Shown: positions 35,781-46,700, counted from the stretch's first letter. The stretch: 64,000 bases of DNA from Sclerotinia nivalis (GCA_029531795.1 JAPEIS010000012.1:1922001-1986000), one strand, 5' to 3'. Notes: generated by a model from the letters alone, not told the origin. Numbers and translations: made by a program.

Positions 35781-35820
35781 TGCCTCCACGGCAGTGGCCC
35801 CCGGAGGGCTAGCGGAGCGT
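35781..35820. other. GC-rich cluster in AT-rich DNA, possible mitochondrial-derived insert
   Basis: A 40-base GC-rich block with partly palindromic CCTCC...GGAGG ends (core GGCAGTGGCCCCCGGAGGG) sits in ~280 bases of AT-rich sequence. Similar GC clusters occur in fungal mitochondrial intergenic and intron DNA, so a nuclear copy of mitochondrial DNA is possible. This rests on memory of pattern, not a search. Confidence 0.35.
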
Positions 35821-36407
35821 CATTCAATTGATTGAATCCCCAAATATTATCTATACACGGAGAATATATATATATATATGTATATTTTCAAATGTTATCT
35901 ACCATTCACGCTTTGTTATGAGAATATACTTACTAGGTAGAGTCTTATAGAGAATCCATCCCTCTAGGTAATGCAGATCAATTACGAATACACTATTAAG
36001 GAAAGTAAGCCATAGCCCGTGCCTGCTGCTATTACTAGGTACTAGGTAGGTAGGTAGATCTAACTTCATCCTCTCGGGAATCGGGATCTCTTTTATATTC
36101 AGGTACGGTACCACACAAAAGGAGCAGCTTTATTATTTTCCTTTCCTTTTTCCTATTTTATTATTTTACTAGGTAGGTAGTCAGTCAGTCCTGGCATTTC
36201 CCCTTCGCTTATCTTATCAATCAGATACTATCTATTGGTTGGCTGACTGAATCTGCATAATGATGGTGGGGTAATGAAAAATATATTTTGCAATACCAAC
36301 TGAATGCATCACTCTGGGGATCATAAACTCCGAAACATCAGAAAACATCTTCAAATAACGAAAGAAGGAAAACAAAACAAACAATTATAAATCAAAGGTT
36401 ACCATTC

Positions 36408-36515
36408 TCTCCTCTCTCCTCTCTCCTTTCTCCTCTCTCCTTTTTTGTCTCCTCTCTCCTCTCCTCACTTCTTTCTTCTTTCTCCTCTCTCCTCTCTCCT
36501 CTCTCCTCTCTCTTC
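36408..36515. repeat. CTCTCCT-type pyrimidine minisatellite
   Basis: About 108 bases almost purely C and T on this strand, built mainly from 7-bp CTCTCCT units with imperfect CTTT and CTTTTTT interruptions. It lies ~375 bases upstream of the EFM7-like start, where long pyrimidine tracts are common in fungal promoters. Confidence 0.9.
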
Positions 36516-36888
36516 GTCTTTCTTTCCATATGATCAAATATTCAAAACAAGGGTAAGCACTCTCAAACTACCTAAGTATACATCAGGGTTGTGGAGCAAA
36601 GTTATCCTAACTCTATCTCATCTACTCGAGTATATCATATTTCACTAAAGAAAAACATCAATGAATGATAAAAAGTCGGGCTCGATTAATTTCATCCGGT
36701 CTGATTTTATGAAACAATAGAGATCTTCCCAACATTTTCCATTTCCCATCACAGAGTTCATCTAGAGCACTTACATCTCTCATTGTTCCCAACCTTCTGT
36801 CTTAGTAGCACACTGACCTCGTTTCATCTTCGAAGTTTCCAACACGGCATAACTCACACACGTGATTAAATCCTCCGACCAAATCATC

Positions 36889-37683
36889 ATGACTGATTCA
36901 GATTTCGAGGATGGTCCTGATCTATTCGCTGAGCCAGCTGATTATTATCCTCCATCGCCAAAACCAACCACAGAAACCCATACGCTTCTTTCCGGTGAAA
37001 CACTTATTCTACATCTCGTCGGTCACAATCCACTTTGGGGACATCATCTTTGGAACGCTGGTCGCATAATATCCAACTATTTAGAAAAGAACCCTTCGTT
37101 GATTTCTTCGAAATCGGTATTAGAGCTTGGTGCAGGTGCTGGTCTTCCGAGTCTTACTTGTGCTTCTCTTCATGCCAAAAATGTCGTCGTCACGGATTAT
37201 CCAGATTCAGATCTCATCGATAATCTTCGAAAGAACATTTCGGTCTTTTATGAGCAATTCCCTGAGCTAAAGATAGATGATAAGGAAAGCTTGATCGCTG
37301 AAGGTTATTGTTGGGGTGCCGATCCATCCCCACTACTGTCACTCCTACCTTCAGAAGACAAAGAGGCTGGGTTTGATGTATTAATACTCGCGGACCTCCT
37401 CTTCAATCACTCCGAGCACGCGAAACTATTGGATTCTATCAAGAAAACTCTTAAGAAAGATAAAAACTCTACAGCCCTCGTATTCTTCACTCCATATAGA
37501 CCTTGGTTATTGGAGAAAGACATGGCATTCTTTGACTTGGTACGGGAGGGAGGTATGACTGTTGAAAAGGTCTTGGAAGAGAAGATGGAAAAAGTGATGT
37601 TTGAGAAGGATAGAGGAGATGAAGAGCTGAGGAGGACAGTTTTTGGTTTCGTTGTGAAATGGGCCGATCAGGACAGTAGTTGA
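36889..37683 (+). CDS. efm7: EFM7/NNT1-like S-adenosylmethionine-dependent methyltransferase
   Basis: Single exon, 264 residues from the ATG at 36889, close to the ~260 of yeast Efm7. It is a seven-beta-strand methyltransferase: an acidic N terminus (DSDFEDGPDLF), the family block HNPLWGHHLWNA, SAM motif I VLELGAGAGLPSL (~77-90), the acidic post-I loop VVTDYPD (~101), and the ILADLLFNHSEH block (~165). Yeast Efm7 (formerly Nnt1) methylates the N terminus and an adjacent lysine of elongation factor eEF1A in the cytosol; the same role is likely here. Nothing links it to the metabolite genes, so it is probably housekeeping. Confidence 0.9.
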   Translation: MTDSDFEDGPDLFAEPADYYPPSPKPTTETHTLLSGETLILHLVGHNPLWGHHLWNAGRIISNYLEKNPSLISSKSVLELGAGAGLPSLTCASLHAKNVVVTDYPDSDLIDNLRKNISVFYEQFPELKIDDKESLIAEGYCWGADPSPLLSLLPSEDKEAGFDVLILADLLFNHSEHAKLLDSIKKTLKKDKNSTALVFFTPYRPWLLEKDMAFFDLVREGGMTVEKVLEEKMEKVMFEKDRGDEELRRTVFGFVVKWADQDSS

Positions 37684-38720
37684 TGGTCAGCATGAATTCC
37701 ATCGATCCGACATGTGAATGAATTCCGGGAACCTATTCACGTGGGCAGCAGAGAAGCCAGAGGCTGATGTGTTGAAGTCAACAAATTACCAATTCAAATA
37801 TGGGTTTGATGGTTGGCACTCGAGAAGATGGAGGTACCTTGTATTGCCACTGAACCTACCTCGTATCAATAGCCCTTTATACAGTTCTTCGGAGGATTTT
37901 ATGCAGTATTCATAAGCAAGATACTGTAGCATTTGGGTTCGATGCTCGAAAAAGGTGGCTGATATTGGCATACTGTATTTTGGGAATATCATTATGTGCT
38001 TTCAAATAGTCAAACTTATATAATATACATATCACTGAACACTCACAGTTCATTATAGAAATTATATTAGGAGACTGATCGTTAACGTTCAGTCGAACCA
38101 CATCTTTAGATCAATCAAAGGTCATGTGCCTCTTTATTCTCCAGAACTTCAAAATACAATATAGGACTAAAGAACGAGAGCCTCTGTTTCTCCTGTGGGA
38201 ACATAATACTTAATCATATGAGACAGAATGACCATCGAAAAGTTTGTAGGGACACAGATTTCTCATAAATATACTCGTGAACAGCAATTCCATCTGGCAA
38301 CCACATTCCAAAAAACAAAAAAAGAAACACTAATTACACGTGATTTGGGCTCGATAGGAATGCGGAAACTTCTGGGCAATCGTTAATAATATTTTAAAGA
38401 GATTTTTCTATCACTAAAACAATTGGTAGTCATCGCTTTGCAAGCGGTTTCTCTAAATAAATTTTATGGTTTCGGGGGAACATTTCTTTGTTTCCTACAA
38501 CAGCGGTATGCATGTGAAATACATGACTTCGTAAGAACAATTTACAGGTTTTCCAAAAATATAATTTCCTTTGTTCCTAAAGTCTCAAATGCAAGTCATA
38601 CAAATTCTCCTCTATTCTGGCCTGTTTCAATAGCTGTATTATTAACCTACCTTGCATGAATATCATCATTCGTGCACTCTCCGTCTATGTGGAGTACATT
38701 TAGTAATTCAATTGCTCTCA
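37684..38720. other. Intergenic
   Basis: About 1 kb with no supportable gene; 3' side of the methyltransferase gene and 5' side of the coiled-coil gene. Short open frames on both strands overlap one another and carry no domain. Confidence 0.5.
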
Positions 38721-40322
38721 ATGAAAACGTCGATTGATCAATGGATGGATGGTAAATCTCTCAAGAGATTCCTCTGCTTAGTATTTGGCAAAGGTGCTCG
38801 ATCGAAGCAAATACCAGAGTCAACAGCTCAGACTTCACCAATAACCAACATGGTTTCAGCACCCGATCCAACAGAGACAGCAACGTCATCGACTTCAGCA
38901 CGTCAAACTTCGATCAGAGAGGAGTCCTCCTCGATCTCTACATTTGGGAGCAAACTGTTGAAAAGAATAAGCGCAAGCAGGATCAAGTCGGATTGTCCTC
39001 TCGAGAGAGAACCCCTATCGTCTTCGAGCGTAGTATTGACCGATGCCACATTACTCTCACCTCTACGAATAAATCTAAGGAAATGTCATACATGCTCACA
39101 TGAATCACCAGCATCAATCACCGACTCGAAAGAAACACCAAGGCGAGCACCTCTGACGGCAAGGTATCCTGAGATATTCACATACATGGGACGAAATGGT
39201 GTGCCAAATTCCGCTCCAGCTTTGACCAAAGACATGGTTAGAGATATGAATGAGATATTTCACCTTGAAGGACAAGTCAATGATCATAGAAAGAATATAG
39301 ATCGAGTAGATGAAGAGTATGAGTGCGTCATATTGACTTTGAAAGAACTCAATCGGTTACTTCCATCATCAGGTACCACAAAAGAAAGCGATCGAGAGGC
39401 TAAATTGGAAGATTTAAAATATCTTTCCGACGTTTCCTCACGCATCCAAGATCAGAAGAAGGAGTTACAAGAAGTCTTGGAACGAGAGGATGGGGAGCTC
39501 AGCGAGAAGAGAAAAGTTCTGTTTAGCATGTTTAGAGACGTATTTGAGGATCGGAATCTTTTAGATACAGTTGGAAAGGATGCCCGACCACATCAATTTT
39601 ATCGCATGCCAGCCATACAGTTTGTACCTCGACACGAAGAACCTCGTACCCGTAGCGAAGAAGCTCGAGAGCGAGCCGAAAAACAACAACGAGAGGCCGT
39701 GGATCACATGAAAGAAATGGGATATCGATTGCAAGAAGCGCATCAAAAACTCAATAATTGGAAACACTACTATGAAGACGAGTATGCAGATTATGCACGT
39801 GCGGTTAAGAATGGAACAATGGAACCTGCGAGAAGTTTCTTCGATTTGACTCTACTACAAGAACATCAGGCGGCAACCGAGGAAGTTATTGAAGCGGAGA
39901 ACAATTATGAAAAGGCAACGGGGCAGGTAAGGGAGTTGGAGGTGGTGCTTAGTGATATTTACCAATCAAGTGGCTTTGCGAATTATCCAGATGATGGGTA
40001 TAGAGCATCAATGGAAGAGGCTATGGCCAGTGATGTGGATAGGGAATGGATTTTGAGTTGGATGGAGAGAAATGATGAAGGGGTAGATTTTCAGGATGAT
40101 GGTGATGAGTGGGAAGCAATGTCAATTGGATTAGATGATAGTGTTAGTGTGGTTGCTAAAGGGGAGGAAAGAAAAAGAATCGATGGGTGGAAAAAAAGAT
40201 GTCTGGCGATTGAAAATGACTGTACTGGGTTTCCAACGGCACTGGAGTACAATCCAGAGTCTGAGCCCAGAAAGATGGTCGTTGATGTGGGAGGTAGTTC
40301 ATTGGGTTCATTGCTTAGGTAG
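38721..40322 (+). CDS. Uncharacterised coiled-coil protein
   Basis: Single exon, 533 residues from the first in-frame ATG at 38721; the open frame extends upstream to 38652 without another ATG. Residues 1-130 are basic, Ser/Thr-rich and probably disordered (TSSTSARQTSIREESSS). Residues ~170-430 are strongly charged with long helical heptads (for example EARERAEKQQREAVDHMKEM), indicating an extended coiled coil. The last ~100 residues are acidic. I recognise no family; the build is typical of fungal cytoskeletal or scaffold-like proteins without known function. Confidence 0.75.
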   Translation: MKTSIDQWMDGKSLKRFLCLVFGKGARSKQIPESTAQTSPITNMVSAPDPTETATSSTSARQTSIREESSSISTFGSKLLKRISASRIKSDCPLEREPLSSSSVVLTDATLLSPLRINLRKCHTCSHESPASITDSKETPRRAPLTARYPEIFTYMGRNGVPNSAPALTKDMVRDMNEIFHLEGQVNDHRKNIDRVDEEYECVILTLKELNRLLPSSGTTKESDREAKLEDLKYLSDVSSRIQDQKKELQEVLEREDGELSEKRKVLFSMFRDVFEDRNLLDTVGKDARPHQFYRMPAIQFVPRHEEPRTRSEEARERAEKQQREAVDHMKEMGYRLQEAHQKLNNWKHYYEDEYADYARAVKNGTMEPARSFFDLTLLQEHQAATEEVIEAENNYEKATGQVRELEVVLSDIYQSSGFANYPDDGYRASMEEAMASDVDREWILSWMERNDEGVDFQDDGDEWEAMSIGLDDSVSVVAKGEERKRIDGWKKRCLAIENDCTGFPTALEYNPESEPRKMVVDVGGSSLGSLLR

Positions 40323-41491
40323 CATGATCTACGTGCTACTCAACCTTTGGAGCATAGAAAATGACTTCTATAGATAATGTATCGAAACGGCGTTTGCAAG
40401 CCAATGTCTGTATTTCTAGTCATAATAGTTTCTGACATCTTACTCTTTTTTTAATAATTTCTGGTGGTAACACTCAATTCACATTAACTACAACATCAAA
40501 CACGCATGGATCGAATCATATTTTAGATATTGAACAAGGAAAATAATGCTAGAAAAAGAAAAATGATTGATTAGATTTGAAAGTATCTACTGATGAAAGG
40601 AACAGAAGAAACGAACTCACTTATTAGGTAGTAGCGATAAGATCGACAAGAGCCACCAAGGGAAAAATACCAATCTCGGAAAGAGCCTCCAGGACCGAAA
40701 AATCACAAGGTGTATTGGCTAGGTACTCCATTCTATTCATCTTCTCCTAAGAAGACATCCCAGAATATACATACAGGTTAAGCAACGAAACTCCGAAGAC
40801 TTGTCCGGTTCCCGGAAGTAGTCTGGACATTTGCTACATTCCGCCAACTCGATATTGTTGCGGATTGCCGCTGGACACTTCCTGGAAATACTATATCTGC
40901 ATCCGCAGATGTACATGGTTGTTATTTATTTACACATGTTGGTAGAGTTGGTTGAATAATAAGTCAATGCCTCGGCACCTCTCACGGCCACACACAAAGT
41001 TATGTATACTTTACAAATTTTATTGGTCTCGATCTGTCCAGGACATGTTCTGAATTAAATCACAACTTCGATGATCAATAGCTGTTACGGGCGTCTTCAC
41101 CTCCACCCCCTCTTCCACAGTCCTCTTCTACCCTTGATTAGCTCTTACATAAGTAAAAGCATGGAGATTATAAAGATAAATGAATGCTAGACCGGTCTGA
41201 AAGTTAGTTAGGAGAGGAATAACATCGGAGACAATGCGTCGTAAAGTAGACTCTTCGCCACCTCATCTTCGCAGCTGTAGAATGGTCTAATAAATGACTG
41301 CTTGAAAATTCAAACTTTATTTGTGCATAGAAGACCCGTTGCGGTGGTTAGCACGGTTCAGTAAGAGAATTATAAAATGGTGGATATGTATAGTGTACTT
41401 AAATTAACTATTTGTATTGCAGTCAACCACAATAATCTAAATACTACTAACATACCAAGATGGAAAAACCTTAGGAAATCAACGGCAAATT
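40323..41491. other. Intergenic between convergent genes
   Basis: About 1.2 kb containing two facing 3' ends. No gene, repeat or RNA was recognised. Confidence 0.5.
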
Positions 41492-43045
41492 CTACTCAGG
41501 TTGAGGAGCCGGATCTTGGGCAGCGAGATAAACCTTTTCAAGTCGCAGAAATTCCTCATAAGCTGGACCTGGCTCAACCCAAGTTCCAGCCTTTAACCCT
41601 GCAGCTCTAATAATCACATATCTTGCAATGAAGGCGTCACATTCATCGTCGTCCACTAATATCTCCATACTTCCACGTCCTGCTTCTCTCTTTTCCCAGC
41701 TGAAAAATTGATCGGCCGCTTCGGTACGTTCTTCTTCCTCCAGCTGTTCTACTCTCCTTCGTTCCTCCTCCTCTCTTATTCTCTTTCTTCCCGCTGCTAC
41801 TGCTTTCTTGTGGGATTTTCGTGCTGCTTCCAATTGACCGGGTTGGATTAATTCATTCAGCCTCTCTTGCGAGAATGTATTGCTTGGCGTGATGACTTTA
41901 TCTGTCATCCAGCTAGGCAATGCCTTGTACATCCATGTGGCATTCTTTCTCAATTTTGCTGGATCTTCAAGTTCCTTCAGCAATTCTCCAGCTGAAGGTC
42001 TTTTGTTATGATCAAGGACTAATGACTTCTGAATCATAACATTCAAATCCTCACTGTAGGTAAGGTTGATGGGATGTACTCTTCTAGAATCCATAAGTAT
42101 AGCCTGTTGATGCTCCTTCGTGAGATTTGCGAATGACTTATTTTCCTCCATAATCCAAGGTGTCTTGGTAGATGTACTCCTTCTAAATGTGGTTAGTGAG
42201 TACATTATCGATCCCGCACGCCAAACATCACTCTTTGCACTTATAAAATTTACTTCTGGAGGTTTGTATTTCGGGTTGGCATCGGGATCGTCTATCACAG
42301 CACCTTTTCCGATCGGAACAAAAAGTGATTTCCCAAAATCTCCAAGTCTTACGTCTGGATAAATACCATCCCGCGATTGCATGAAAGGCCACACAAGATA
42401 TACATTCTCGGCGGCTAAATCGGGATGAAGAATGGACGGGCGATTCAAATGCTTAGGATCGTTCTGGTATTTAGGATGCTCATTGTGAAGAAAAGCAAGA
42501 GCTTCAATAAGTTGACTATATATTCGCCATATGAACTGCTCTGGTGGTATTGTTCCATTCTCCTTGTAGCCCATACGTAACTGTTTAAGATTACCACCAT
42601 CGCAAAGCCGGAAGAATTGGGCCATCATAAGCTTATCGCCATCGCGGTATTGATGAAAAGCTTCTAGATTTTTGATATTTTCATGACCATTCTTAATATA
42701 GCGAAGATATGTCCTTATCTCATGTTGGCGTTTGGCATCGTAACTTTCACTTTCGACTTTTGTTGGTGATTGTTCTGTGTCTTCGCTACCTGGAGATAAT
42801 GGAGGGGACCATGGCCCCTCATCTTGTATGACTTGCAGCTTGAGATCATACTGACGGTGTCCTGCTGTGCCTATATCAGTGACTCCAAAATGAAAACTCT
42901 TCCCACTGCTGCGTAAGTGGGTATCGAATCGGATTTCCTCAGGGTCCAACCTATGTTGTTTCCTGTGTATGTTATCTCGAATTTTGAAAGTGGGACTGGC
43001 ACGCTTGTAAGCAGCAGCCCTTTCTTCGGCTCCAAACAGCACCAT
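41492..43045 (-). CDS. Divergent protein-kinase-domain protein
   Basis: Single exon, 517 residues, start ATG at 43045. A kinase fold spans about residues 95-370: hinge-like MMAQFFRLCDGGNL, catalytic loop HPDLAAENV (~205), DFG in LGDFGKS (~233), an APE-like KYKPPEV, and KSDVWRAGSIMYSL. The catalytic Asp, the Asn and DFG Asp are present, but the usual Arg of HRD is Pro, and no clear glycine loop or VAIK lysine was seen. Catalysis is therefore uncertain. A Lys/Arg/Glu-rich coiled segment (KRIREEEERRRVEQLEEEE) follows, then a conserved-looking end with DDDECDAFIARYVI. It resembles fungal-specific kinase-like proteins; substrate is unknown. It is the last intact gene before the repeat block. Confidence 0.82.
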   Translation of the reverse strand: MVLFGAEERAAAYKRASPTFKIRDNIHRKQHRLDPEEIRFDTHLRSSGKSFHFGVTDIGTAGHRQYDLKLQVIQDEGPWSPPLSPGSEDTEQSPTKVESESYDAKRQHEIRTYLRYIKNGHENIKNLEAFHQYRDGDKLMMAQFFRLCDGGNLKQLRMGYKENGTIPPEQFIWRIYSQLIEALAFLHNEHPKYQNDPKHLNRPSILHPDLAAENVYLVWPFMQSRDGIYPDVRLGDFGKSLFVPIGKGAVIDDPDANPKYKPPEVNFISAKSDVWRAGSIMYSLTTFRRSTSTKTPWIMEENKSFANLTKEHQQAILMDSRRVHPINLTYSEDLNVMIQKSLVLDHNKRPSAGELLKELEDPAKLRKNATWMYKALPSWMTDKVITPSNTFSQERLNELIQPGQLEAARKSHKKAVAAGRKRIREEEERRRVEQLEEEERTEAADQFFSWEKREAGRGSMEILVDDDECDAFIARYVIIRAAGLKAGTWVEPGPAYEEFLRLEKVYLAAQDPAPQPE

Positions 43046-43442
43046 GATGTTGATTTGATCCTCATAATACGAACTTTCGAGGTCAGTGTTCTACATTCAA
43101 AGTTAATGAGTTCTTTGTTCTTGGCTTGGTTTGAGGATAGAGAGAATTGCTTTGAACGAGTGAAATGTCAACTGTCAAAGAACTTGATTTTGACACATCC
43201 GGAAGTATCAAGAGATCCCTTGTTCATACAACCTTGAGGCTGTTTCAAAATACAAACCTTTATAATATAAAGATTTAAATCTCTACTATATAAATATACA
43301 AAGTTATAATCTATTTACAATTGTTCTTTAATTATTTTTCTACAAAAGCTTAATTTGCAATTGAAAAAATACTATATTTTAATTATACCATCGATCGTTC
43401 TTTTAAAAGCATTAAAAGACTACTATAACTATTATCCCTTAC

Positions 43443-43500
43443 CAGGGCTGCGCAAAAGGTAGGGTACCCGGGGTAACCCGGGGTAAACCCGGCCGAAAAG
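43443..43500 (+). repeat. Possible hAT-type transposon terminus
   Basis: Begins CAGGGCTGCGCAAAAGG and continues with GC-rich repeated ACCCGGGGTA units, unlike the surrounding AT-rich DNA. Fungal hAT elements often begin CAGGG.TGCGCA. I found no matching inverted end or 8 bp target duplication, so it may be a lone terminus or a non-autonomous fragment. Confidence 0.3.
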
Positions 43501-43675
43501 CCACCCAATTGAAGCTTTGTAGAATAGGGTAATCACTCTATAAAATGCTCCGGGTGCTATAATATCTATAGGTATATAGTATATAAAGTTATATATTTAG
43601 TAGGAAAATTATAATAGCCAAATGATTATTGGAAAATTATAATTATATAATCAGGATTATATAATCAATCAAATA

Positions 43676-44025
43676 ATCAATTATATGATCAATTATATAA
43701 GATGGATTGATAGTTTTATATTATTGAATATAATTAGAAATATATTACGGGGAATTATACTATATATAAACCCAATTAACCACTCGATAAGAGTGGTGTC
43801 ACTTTTATCGTGATAGAATAACTTCAACTTTGGATAATAATATTGAATGATCAATTATATAATCAATTATATAAGATCGATTGATAGTTTTATATTATTG
43901 AATATAATTAGAAATATATTACGGGGAATTATACTATATATAAACCCAATTAACCACTCGATAAGAGTGGTGTCACTTTTATCGTGATAGAATAACTTCA
44001 ACTTTGGATAATAATATTGAATGAT
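43676..44025. repeat. 174-bp tandem duplication, two near-identical copies
   Basis: Copies at about 43676-43849 and 43850-44025 with a 174-base period; I see two differences (G/A and G/C) near the start and identity over the remaining ~150 bases. Each unit contains CACTC-GATAA-GAGTG, a small hairpin, and TATATAAA. Both copies share the same AT-rich state. Confidence 0.92.
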
Positions 44026-44110
44026 CACATGATTTTTACCTGCGGATACTATAGTACCTATCGATATTACCGGGTAACCATCCTATAAAACCTCTATAGA
44101 GTAGAGTAAC

Positions 44111-44456
44111 TGTGACGATCCTGTATTATATATCTTAGACCGCTCTTTATTTTGTTTTTGGTCCCCTTCACAAGGATCAAAATGTTTCAGGTTATCTTTC
44201 ATTTATTTTATCCTATATTCATTTAGATTTTGATTCTCTTTATAAAAATCATAAAAAACTCAATCTTATTATCTTTTGTACAACAATTTGTTATTCTTTA
44301 ATATAGATTAATTAATTCTTTCTATTATACTTTAAATTAAGATTATTATTATATTATAACAAATTCATTAACCCTTTTAAAAAGAACAGAATATCCTTTA
44401 AGAAAGCTAGAATATCTAATTGGTTATATTTATCGAAATCATTGAATTAGCGAAAC
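44111..44456 (+). repeat. LTR copy 1, truncated (Ty3/Gypsy-type)
   Basis: Begins TGTGACGATCCTGTATTA and matches copies 2 and 3, but is cut at CGAAAC, where copy 2 begins. It carries many more C-to-T and G-to-A changes than copy 2, so it is older or more heavily RIPed. Confidence 0.75.
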
Positions 44457-44945
44457 TGTGACGATCCTGTATTAATGCCTTAGACCATTCTTTATTTTGT
44501 TCTTTGGTCTCTTCCGAAGGAACCAAAATGCCTTAGGATTGTCTTGCATTTATTTCACCCTGTATTCGCTTAGGTTTTGATCCTTTCCGAGGGGATCATA
44601 AAAGGTTCAACTTCATTATCTTTTGTACAACAGTTTGTTATTCTCTAATATAGATTAATTGATTCATTCTATTATACCTTGAATTAAGACTATCGTTACA
44701 TTATAACAAACTCATTAACACCTCTGAAAAGAACAGAATATCCTTTGAGAAAGACAGAATATCCTTTGAGAAGATCAGAATATCTAATTAATTATACTCA
44801 TAGAAATTATTGAACTAACGAAACCTTTATATTTATTTCGATTAACCTTTCCGAATTTCCATTGATATCATTACTATATCTACTCGATCGAGAAAATTCT
44901 GTACTCTTCAACTCATAACTGAAGAGATCACTGCTATAGAACTAC
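44457..44945 (+). repeat. LTR copy 2, full length (~489 bp)
   Basis: Begins TGTGACGATCCTGTATTA and runs to ...GAACTAC just before copy 3. It contains an internal doubling of the GAACAGAATATCCTTTGAGAA motif. It is the least degraded of the three. Confidence 0.75.
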
Positions 44946-45415
44946 TGTGACGATCCTGTATTAATGCCTTAGGCCATTCTTTATTGTATTCTTTGGTCCC
45001 TTCCGAAGGGACCAAAATGCCTTAGGATTGTCTAGCATTTATTTCACCCTGTATTCGCTTAGGTTTATGGTCCCTTTCGAAGGGATTATAAAAGGTTCAA
45101 CTTCATTATCTTTTATATAATAGTTTGTTATTCTTTAGTATAGATTAATTGATTCATTTTATTATATCTTGAATTAAGATTATCGTTATATTATAACAAA
45201 CTCATTAGTATCTTTAAGAAGGACAGAATATTCTTTGAGAAAATCAGAATATCTAGTTAGTTATATTTATTGAGGTTATTGAATTAACGAAACTCTTTAT
45301 ATATATTCGATTGATCTTTTCGAATTTTCATTGATATCATTATTATATTTATTTGTTCGAGAAAATCCTGTATGTCTTTACTTATTATCGCTGAGTCCGT
45401 TGTAGCGGAACTATA
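44946..45415 (+). repeat. LTR copy 3 leading into a retrotransposon interior
   Basis: Matches copy 2 from TGTGACGATCC to about ...GGAACTATA and is followed directly by a gag-like relic, so it would be the 5' LTR of that element. Confidence 0.7.
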
Positions 45416-45429
45416 AGTTCAAATCGAAT

Positions 45430-46700
45430 AAATTAAACAAAAGGAAGATTTTGGATTTGATATAGAAATCGACGAAACGGCAGCTATAAGTTTGCCTTTG
45501 TGTTTACCAATTCGAGGAGAATTAATTCTTTCTATAATTGGAACGACAAATCTTCAAAATCTACAAAAAGAAAACTACGAAATTCGAATTCAAAACCAGA
45601 TCATATTAGAACAATTGGATCAGATTCATTTTGCTTTAGCTAGTTTTTTATAAGAAAGATTCCTTGATGTAGACGACAATAAACCTTCCTTTCATTCTCG
45701 AATATGATATCAGCATTTTCGATAAATTGAAGATCTTGATATTGTTATACCTAATAAAGAAGGTTTTACAATAGAAAGAAGATTAGTATCTATAATATCT
45801 CATTATGAAAGATTTAATACAAAAATGAAAGATTCTGAATTCCTCAATAATAGAATCAATTTTTCCTTTGAATCATGAAGACTCTTTACAAAAGAAAAAC
45901 TCTTAGATAATACAAATCACTATTTGGATAAAGACATAAAAGTTCGTATTATTTTCTGATGGACTATTGATAACGTATAACAGCATCTGAAACCGAAAAT
46001 GATCCGAAAGGAATTTACTATATACCAAAGCATTTTGGATTACCTTGGCTTTATTTACTTTGCATTTAATCGATAGGAATTGACTATAAACGAATTCCGA
46101 TTCCTACAAATAGGAACTATAACTTTCCATTAGTTTTATATATAGTTCTTGAAACTCGTGGCAAAAATCGATCAACCAGAAGACTTCTTTCGAAGAGAAT
46201 TCACTTCGAAGCTTTTTTCCTCATTGAAAGTTGCAACAATAGCCATTATAGATCTTTACCCCGATTTCCAAGGTTATATGAATCACCTAACGAATATAAA
46301 CATAAGGATATATATAATAAATCAGAAATATACTGTACTAATCAAGAATCAAACTCGAAAGAATTTCTTGTTTAACAATTGTTTTAGAAACTTTATTCTC
46401 TTATATAAGAATGCTAAGTTTGAATATATCGGAAAAGAAAAGTCGATTATCTCTAGATTTATTCCGAATTTCAAATCTTATCTCTCTGTTTTATCTTCCT
46501 TTTGCTTTAAATACAAAGTCCTTAACTAAACTAAGGATTATATATATCCCCCCAGTATCTACAAGGTTGATACAGCTTCCGAAAACAAAAGAATTACTTC
46601 AGAAATTCCCGATTCCGATTTATATGAATCGAAAAAGGATTAATCCTTAGAAAAGTCTCCTTTCAAAGTTATCAATATAACCTCAAATATATTGATCTAT
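45430..46700 (+). pseudogene. gag-like relic of an LTR retrotransposon
   Basis: A conceptual plus-strand reading interrupted by many stops recovers gag-like segments: QNQIILEQLDQIHFALASFL, a middle with repeated acidic helices, and KLVAKIDQPEDFFRREFTSK in the longest intact piece (46149-46529). No protease or RT follows; the element is cut off at 46775 by another LTR. Confidence 0.5.

Larger units (their letters stand above)
34821..36888. other. 2 kb divergent intergenic region rich in simple repeats
   Basis: Lies between the copper-fist gene and the EFM7-like gene, both transcribed outward. It holds GGTA-type repeats near 35431-35470 and 36030-36060, an AT-rich stretch 35620-35900 with an embedded GC cluster, an (AT)n run near 35869-35878, and a CTCTCCT-type tract at 36408-36515. 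The open frame at 34814-35077 has no recognisable content. Confidence 0.6.

Noticed and set aside
36408..36515. Short repeats as a CRISPR array
   Set aside because: They are contiguous microsatellite units without unique spacers, in a eukaryotic genome.
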